Shown: piece by piece, positions 6,320-9,984 of the stretch
Position numbering within the stretch: position 1 is the stretch's first letter
Layout: each line of letters begins with the position of its first letter
DNA from: an uncultured Oscillospiraceae bacterium
GTDB taxonomy: Bacteria > Bacillota > Clostridia > Oscillospirales > Oscillospiraceae
Length of the DNA stretch: 9,984 nt
Direction: 5' to 3'
NCBI GenBank assembly: GCA_959022875.1
Contig: CAUFAM010000020.1
Coordinates: 1 to 9,984, forward strand
The notes under the pieces: generated by a model
Told to the model about the DNA's origin: nothing
What the model saw: only the letters and a program-made list of their open reading frames with translations
Databases searched by the model: none
Program-made: the position numbers and the translations under genes

Positions 6320-6942
6320 CCGGCCTTTTGATCCTGGCTGTCGTTCTGGCGGTCCTGTTCCTGGTGGGACAAGTCAGAATTGGGCTGCGGGGAGAATATA
6401 CCGCAGAAGGATTGGCGGCCTGGGCCCGTCTTGGGCCATTATCCTGGAAGCTCTGGCCAAGGGCGGCGAAGAAACCCTCGCCTGCCCGAACCAAACAAAA
6501 ACAGACGCCGGACAAAGGGCCGGATAAAAAGAGCCCTTCCTTGTCCGGCGGAGCGCTGGACTACGCTCGGGAGCTGCTGCCTCTGGCACTGGAGGCGGCG
6601 GGACAGTTTCGCCAAAAGCTCCAGGTGAACCATCTGAAGCTGGTGCTGCGGGCAGGGGCCCATGATCCTGCCGACGCGGCCATGGTTTACGGCTATGCCA
6701 ACGCCGCACTGGGAGCGCTGTGGCTTCCGCTGACGGAGGCGTTCCATGTGAAGGACGGCACCGCCCGGGTGGAGCTGGACTTTGAATCGGAGCATACGAC
6801 GCTATATGCCTCGGGGACGATGTCCATCAAAGTGGCACAGGCCCTGTGGCTGGGACTTTACTTTGGCCTGAAGGGCCTGAGAAAGCTGGCCGCCGTCAAA
6901 AGACGGCACAGCACCAAAGAAACGGAAAGAAAGGCGGTCTGA
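6316..6942 (+). CDS. DUF2953 domain-containing membrane protein (YtfI-like)
   Basis: This 208-residue protein resembles the DUF2953 family (Bacillus YtfI), whose members sit just before ytfJ; their biochemical role is not established. One N-terminal membrane segment is clear (about 3-20, LLILAVVLAVLFLVG), followed by a short strand VRIGLRGEYTAEG. A basic, Lys/Pro-rich linker (about 50-75) leads to the family-like core with LKLVLRAGAHDPADAAMVYG (about 107-126) and a hydrophobic C-terminal stretch (about 174-190). The tail is strongly basic (VKRRHSTKETERKAV). The TTG start overlaps the scpB stop in TTGA. The nearest Shine-Dalgarno-like site, GGAGGA (6295-6300), is 15 bases away and poorly spaced, so initiation probably depends on ribosomes finishing scpB. 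ytfJ begins 3 bases after the stop. The family call rests on motif and neighbourhood and is moderately secure. Confidence 0.75.
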   Translation: MTGLLILAVVLAVLFLVGQVRIGLRGEYTAEGLAAWARLGPLSWKLWPRAAKKPSPARTKQKQTPDKGPDKKSPSLSGGALDYARELLPLALEAAGQFRQKLQVNHLKLVLRAGAHDPADAAMVYGYANAALGALWLPLTEAFHVKDGTARVELDFESEHTTLYASGTMSIKVAQALWLGLYFGLKGLRKLAAVKRRHSTKETERKAV

Positions 6943-6945
6943 TTT

Positions 6946-7359
6946 ATGGAAAATCAGGACAAGAAGAATCCCATCGGCCAGCTGCTGAAAGACACCATGG
7001 AGCAGGTGCGGGCCATGGCTGACGCCGACGTGATCGTAGGCACGCCCATCCAGGCGGAAGGGGTTACCCTCATTACAGTGTCCCGGATGTCCATTGGCGT
7101 GGGCGGCGGCGGCACAGAGTTTTCCACCAAGAAGCAGCAGATGGGCGGCGACAACGCCTTTGGCGGCGGCAGCGCCGCCAGTGCAAAGCTGGAGCCGGTG
7201 GCCTTTCTGGTGATCCGCGACGGGACGGTGAAAATGCTCCCCGTGGGCGGAGCGCCGGTAACCACCATGGACCGGGTGGTGGAGCTGGTGCCTGAGGTGG
7301 TGGATAAGGTCACGGACTTTATTCAGACTCAGAAGGAAAAAAAGACATTTGAGGAATAA
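6946..7359 (+). CDS. ytfJ: GerW/YtfJ family sporulation protein
   Basis: YtfJ-family proteins are small proteins of endospore formers; Bacillus YtfJ (GerW) is made in the forespore and is needed for normal germination. The 137 residues match the family: an N-terminal amphipathic helix (about 8-24), then DADVIVGTPI (27-36) and GVTLITVSRMSIGVGGGG (39-56). A glycine/serine-rich loop (about 67-80) precedes the core strand KLEPVAFLVI and KMLPVGG, and a C-terminal helix of acidic and basic residues ends the protein. No signal peptide or membrane segment is seen. The ATG follows the preceding gene by 3 bases, with AAAGGCGG (6930-6937) as a moderate ribosome binding site. The pairing with the DUF2953 gene is conserved in Bacillus (ytfI-ytfJ). 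Its presence implies that the organism sporulates or descends from sporulating ancestors. Confidence 0.9.
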   Translation: MENQDKKNPIGQLLKDTMEQVRAMADADVIVGTPIQAEGVTLITVSRMSIGVGGGGTEFSTKKQQMGGDNAFGGGSAASAKLEPVAFLVIRDGTVKMLPVGGAPVTTMDRVVELVPEVVDKVTDFIQTQKEKKTFEE

Positions 7360-7446
7360 CGCCCCGTTTTCCGTCAAATTTTTCATGCCATAATTGGCCC
7401 GAAACGCAGCACACTAAAGCTTACCGATGAAACATGAGGTGAGGTT

Positions 7447-8553
7447 ATGAAGCTGCGTATGTTGGCCGGGGTACTGGCTGCAATGTGTATATTGGAAAGC
7501 GTGCCTGGGACAGGTGCAGTGGGCACCAGCGCCCAGGCCGCCATTTTGATGGACGCGGACAGCGGCCGGGTTCTCTATGGGCAGGACATCCACGACCGCA
7601 GGCTCATTGCCAGCACTACCAAGCTGATGACGGCTCTGGTGGCCCTGGAATCGGGAATCCCCCTTTCCCGGGAAATTACTGTCCAGCCCCAGTGGGTTGG
7701 GGTGGAGGGCTCGTCCATCTACCTGCGGGAAGGGGAAACCCTTACCTTTGAGACACTGCTGTACGGAATGCTCCTGCGCTCAGGCAACGATGCCGCCCTG
7801 GCGGTGGCAGAGGTGTGCGCAGGCTCTGTGGAGGCCTTTGCACAGCGGATGAATGAGAAGGCCCGGGAGCTGGGGATGTCGGACAGCCATTTCGTCAATC
7901 CCAACGGCCTCAATGACGAGGAGCACTATTCCTCCGCCTACGATATGGCGTTGCTGGCCCGGGCCTGCCTGGAACAGGAGACGCTGGGGGAGATGGTGGC
8001 CACCAAGTCCATTGCTCTGGAGGGGCGCAGCTTCACCAACCACAATAAGCTTCTGTGGCAGTATGAAGGCTGCATTGGCCTGAAGACCGGATACACCGAA
8101 AAAGCGGGGCGCACCTTGGTATCGGCGGCCCAGCGGGATGGAATGACCCTCATCTGCGTTACCCTCTCCGACCCCAATGACTGGGCGGACCATACCGCCC
8201 TCTTTGACTGGGGCTTTTCCAACTATCGCCTGGAGACTGCCGCCCAAAAAGGTGACCAGGTGGGCTGGCTGAGCGTGGAAGGAAGCCTTGTGCCCATGTG
8301 CCCGCTGACGGTGGAGGAGGACTTGCAGGCAGCTCTGGGAGATGGAGAAGCGCCGGAGACAGAGCTTCTCCTAAATTCTGTTTCTTTGACTGCCCCGGTA
8401 GCCAAGGGAGAGACAGTAGGAGCGCTCATCTGCCGTCTGGGGGAGACGGAGCTGGCCAGAGTACCGGTGGTAACGGCCCAGGACATTGCCTGCAACCAGG
8501 AAGAGGACCGGAATTTCTTTGAAAAGATTTTGACGCGCATTTTGGCGCTGTAA
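7447..8553 (+). CDS. D-alanyl-D-alanine carboxypeptidase, penicillin-binding protein (DacB/DacF-like)
   Basis: This is a low-molecular-weight penicillin-binding protein of peptidase family S11, which removes the terminal D-Ala from peptidoglycan stem peptides outside the membrane. All three active-site motifs are present: SxxK as STTK (Ser56-Lys59), SxN as SGN (112-114), and KTG (213-215, in LKTGYTEKAG). A secretion signal precedes them (hydrophobic 5-19). Cleavage is probably close to GTGA (about residue 24), because the conserved strand AAILMDADSGRVLY begins soon after. A PBP5-type C-terminal beta domain spans about 258-343, and the protein ends in an amphipathic stretch (about 355-368, FFEKILTRILAL) that would hold it at the membrane. 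The 368 residues are normal for the family. The ATG has GAGGTGA (7436-7442) upstream. The sequence alone does not decide between vegetative (DacA), mother-cell (DacB) and forespore (DacF) roles. The rluB neighbour resembles B. subtilis dacB, and the sporulation neighbour ytfJ fits a spore-cortex role. Confidence 0.94.
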   Translation: MKLRMLAGVLAAMCILESVPGTGAVGTSAQAAILMDADSGRVLYGQDIHDRRLIASTTKLMTALVALESGIPLSREITVQPQWVGVEGSSIYLREGETLTFETLLYGMLLRSGNDAALAVAEVCAGSVEAFAQRMNEKARELGMSDSHFVNPNGLNDEEHYSSAYDMALLARACLEQETLGEMVATKSIALEGRSFTNHNKLLWQYEGCIGLKTGYTEKAGRTLVSAAQRDGMTLICVTLSDPNDWADHTALFDWGFSNYRLETAAQKGDQVGWLSVEGSLVPMCPLTVEEDLQAALGDGEAPETELLLNSVSLTAPVAKGETVGALICRLGETELARVPVVTAQDIACNQEEDRNFFEKILTRILAL

Positions 8554-8575
8554 GAGAACAAGAGAGGATGATTGG

Positions 8576-9325
8576 ATGGAGGAACGGCTGCAAAAATTGA
8601 TCTCGGCCTGTGGCCTGGCCTCCCGGCGCAAGGCAGAGGAGTGGATTACCGCCGGACTGGTGACGGTGAACGGAGAAAAGGCACACCTGGGGGACCGGGC
8701 GGACCTGGACCGGGATGAGATTTTGGTGAATGGCCGCCCCCTGCGGGCCGCCCAGGGGCAGGTCTATCTCATGCTTCATAAGCCCCGGGGCTATGTGACC
8801 ACCCTCTCTGACGAAAAGGGACGCAAGACCGTAGCCCAGCTGGTTTCCGGCTGCGGCAGACGGGTATGGCCGGTGGGGCGGCTGGACTTGGATTCCGAGG
8901 GGCTGCTGATCCTGACCGATGACGGGGCGCTGACCCAGAGACTGCTCCATCCCAGCCATGAGGTGGAAAAGGAGTATCTGGTCTGGGTGACCGGGAATGT
9001 GGAAAAAGCTCTTCCCATTTTGTCCTCCCCCATGGAGCTGGATGGAGACCGGCTGGCCCCAGCCAAGGTGCGCCGGGGCAGAAGCAGCGGCGGAGTACAC
9101 CAGCTGTCGGTTACCATTCATCAGGGGAAAAACCGCCAGGTGCGCCGGATGTGCGCCCAGGCGGGGCTGAGTGTACTGCGCCTGAAGCGGATTCGGGAGG
9201 GGGCGCTGCAGCTGGACCGGAGCCTGAAGCCCGGCCAGTGGCGGAATTTGACCCAGCAGGAAGTCCTCTCCTTGACCCGGGAGCCAGGGGAAGATCACGG
9301 AGAGGGATTTTTGCAGGAAAAATGA
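8576..9325 (+). CDS. rluB: 23S rRNA pseudouridine synthase, RluB/RsuA family
   Basis: This enzyme converts a specific uridine in rRNA to pseudouridine in the cytoplasm. The 249-residue protein has an N-terminal S4 RNA-binding domain (about 2-60: RLQKLISACGLASRRKAEEW, then GLVTVNGE) and the catalytic fold of the RluB/RluE/RluF/RsuA group. KPRGYVTTLSD (69-79) is followed by the active-site motif GRLDLDSEGLLILTDDG (101-117), with Asp104 as the expected nucleophile, and later KEYLVWV and GKNRQVRRM (184-192). Family members with these features in Firmicutes are usually annotated RluB (position 2605, E. coli numbering), but the exact target cannot be read from sequence. The ATG has AGAGAGG (8561-8567) 8 bases upstream. 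Only 22 bases separate it from the carboxypeptidase gene, whereas B. subtilis has spmA and spmB between the two. Its last codons form part of the terminator stem. Confidence 0.93.
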   Translation: MEERLQKLISACGLASRRKAEEWITAGLVTVNGEKAHLGDRADLDRDEILVNGRPLRAAQGQVYLMLHKPRGYVTTLSDEKGRKTVAQLVSGCGRRVWPVGRLDLDSEGLLILTDDGALTQRLLHPSHEVEKEYLVWVTGNVEKALPILSSPMELDGDRLAPAKVRRGRSSGGVHQLSVTIHQGKNRQVRRMCAQAGLSVLRLKRIREGALQLDRSLKPGQWRNLTQQEVLSLTREPGEDHGEGFLQEK

Positions 9326-9345
9326 AATTCCTGCAAAAATCTCTT
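9302..9345 (+). terminator. Hairpin terminator overlapping the end of rluB
   Basis: A perfect 14-bp stem pairs 9306-9319 (GATTTTTGCAGGAA) with 9328-9341 (TTCCTGCAAAAATC) around an 8-base loop. It can be extended by four pairs, two of them G-T, to 9302-9345. The left arm lies inside the rluB reading frame and the stop codon TGA (9323-9325) is in the loop. The following T content (CTCTTGCATTATTTC) is weak, so termination may be partial, or the stem may protect the operon's 3' end. Confidence 0.7.
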
Positions 9346-9372
9346 GCATTATTTCTGGGAACCGAGTATGAT
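9344..9372 (+). promoter_or_regulatory. Sigma-A-like promoter of the RpiR-family gene
   Basis: TTGCAT (9344-9349) and TATGAT (9367-9372) are separated by exactly 17 bases. Transcription would start near 9379, leaving a leader of almost 90 bases. The -35 box directly abuts the rluB hairpin, so termination of the upstream operon and initiation of this gene are tightly packed. Confidence 0.6.
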
Positions 9373-9383
9373 TAAAGAGACGG

Positions 9384-9400
9384 CCAAAATGCACATTTGG
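9384..9400. repeat. Inverted repeat CCAAA-N7-TTTGG just after the predicted transcription start
   Basis: Perfect 5-base arms (9384-9388 and 9396-9400) flank AATGCAC, a few bases downstream of the expected start of the RpiR transcript. RpiR regulators often bind short palindromes and may control themselves, so this is a possible autoregulatory operator. A second pairing, CGGCC (9381-9385) with GGCCG (9427-9431), could fold the leader RNA. Both are short and may be chance. Confidence 0.3.
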
Positions 9401-9466
9401 GTTTGTGTGAGAGAAAGACAGAAGCTGGCCGAGCCACAGGAAGAGATACATAGGAAGTGAATTAGG

Positions 9467-9984
9467 ATGAATCGTGATATTCTTGCCGTCATCCAGGAGA
9501 ATATACATACATTTTCCAAGGGACAGAAGAAGATTGCTAATTTTATTCTGGAATCTTATGACAAGGCTGCATTTATGACGGCCAGCCGTCTGGGCAAGAA
9601 GGTTGGAGTCAGCGAATCCACCGTCGTGCGCTTTGCGGCGGAGCTTGGTTACGACGGTTATCCGGATATGCAGAAGTCCCTGCAAAAAATGATCCGCAAC
9701 CGCCTGACCTCTGTGCAGCGCATTGAGGTCACCAATGACCGCCTGGGTGACCAGGATCTGTTGTCCATGGTGCTTCAGTCAGACATCGAAAAGATCCGCA
9801 TGACGCTGGAGGAGCTGGATCGGGAGAGCTTTGAAAAGGCAGTGGATGCCATTGTCCGCGCCAAGAAAATCTATATCATTGGTGTGCGTTCCTCCGCGGC
9901 CATTGCGGCCTTCCTGCACTTCTACTTTAATTTGATTTTTGAAAACGTCTGCCTGGTTTCCGCCAACACCGCCAGCGAGGTCTT
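9467..9984 (+). CDS. RpiR (MurR/RpiR) family transcriptional regulator, 5' part
   Basis: This regulator has an N-terminal helix-turn-helix domain and a C-terminal SIS domain that senses phosphorylated sugars. The 172 residues in the window contain the RpiR N-terminal domain (about 1-77): FSKGQKKIANFI (16-27), the recognition segment MTASRLGKKVGVSESTVVRF (37-56), and AAELGYDGYPDMQ. The SIS domain begins near residue 120, with the sugar-phosphate-binding strand KKIYIIGVRSSAAIA (133-147). The frame is open at the right edge, so roughly the last third is missing. The ATG at 9467 is preceded by AGGAAGTGA (9453-9461). It has its own promoter after the rluB hairpin and is therefore a separate unit. 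Such regulators usually sit next to the sugar or amino-sugar genes they control, which would lie beyond the window; the ligand cannot be named from this part. Confidence 0.93.
   Translation, partial: MNRDILAVIQENIHTFSKGQKKIANFILESYDKAAFMTASRLGKKVGVSESTVVRFAAELGYDGYPDMQKSLQKMIRNRLTSVQRIEVTNDRLGDQDLLSMVLQSDIEKIRMTLEELDRESFEKAVDAIVRAKKIYIIGVRSSAAIAAFLHFYFNLIFENVCLVSANTASEV

Noticed and set aside
7360..7446. A possible promoter (TTTTCC, CATAAT) or sporulation-sigma site before the carboxypeptidase gene
   Set aside because: The -35 match is poor and I could not fit a sigma-F, G, E or K consensus with proper spacing. The 87-base gap may still hold a promoter, but the sequence does not support one clearly; no terminator hairpin is seen either.
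8426..9685. A 419-codon open frame on the - strand across rluB and the start of the RpiR gene
   Set aside because: It crosses two well-supported genes, a terminator and a promoter on the other strand, and its translation shows no recognisable domain.
1..9984. Search for tRNA/rRNA genes, CRISPR repeats, transposases, integrases, toxin-antitoxin or defence genes
   Set aside because: Nothing seen on either strand; apart from the lipoprotein, every gene belongs to a known conserved family, so there is no support for a novel system here.

Overview
The window reads as an ordinary, gene-dense chromosomal segment from a Gram-positive spore-forming bacterium of the Clostridia. By eye GC is around 60%, the Shine-Dalgarno sequences are strong AGGAGG types, GTG and TTG starts are used, and the gene content (ScpA/ScpB, a YtfJ-type sporulation protein, an SxxK D-Ala-D-Ala carboxypeptidase, a lipobox lipoprotein, an RpiR regulator) is Firmicute-like. 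The high GC suggests an Oscillospiraceae-type gut anaerobe (Flavonifractor/Oscillibacter/Pseudoflavonifractor-like). That placement is inference, not a database match.

Layout. (1) Positions 1-3807, + strand: a protein-quality-control and ribosome-assembly block, clpX (3' part only), lon and engB, the usual Firmicute order but without a lonB gene. A GC-rich hairpin with two mutually exclusive pairings lies between clpX and lon, and engB ends in a strong terminator. (2) Positions 3922-4632, - strand: one lipoprotein of unknown function, visibly lower in GC than its neighbours, converging on engB and reading from its own extended -10 promoter. (3) Positions 4820-9341, + strand: an apparent operon from an extended -10 promoter, scpA-scpB-DUF2953 protein-ytfJ-D,D-carboxypeptidase-rluB. 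The first three genes start at GTG, TTG and TTG. The block joins chromosome segregation, sporulation and cell-wall genes and an rRNA pseudouridine synthase, and it ends in a hairpin whose loop contains the rluB stop codon. (4) Positions 9344-9984, + strand: a sigma-A-like promoter and an RpiR-family regulator that runs off the end of the window.

How the genes work together. ClpX and Lon are the two ATP-dependent protein unfoldases/proteases of the first block, and EngB assists large-subunit ribosome assembly. ScpA and ScpB form the non-SMC part of the SMC condensin complex. The DUF2953/YtfJ pair and the carboxypeptidase fit the spore or envelope programme, and RluB modifies 23S rRNA.

I found no mobile element, CRISPR array, tRNA, rRNA, toxin-antitoxin pair or defence system. 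Nothing here supports a claim of a wholly new biological system. The points most worth a second look are the unrecognised lipoprotein with its operator-like promoter region, the switchable clpX-lon hairpin, and the run of weak start codons in the scp operon.
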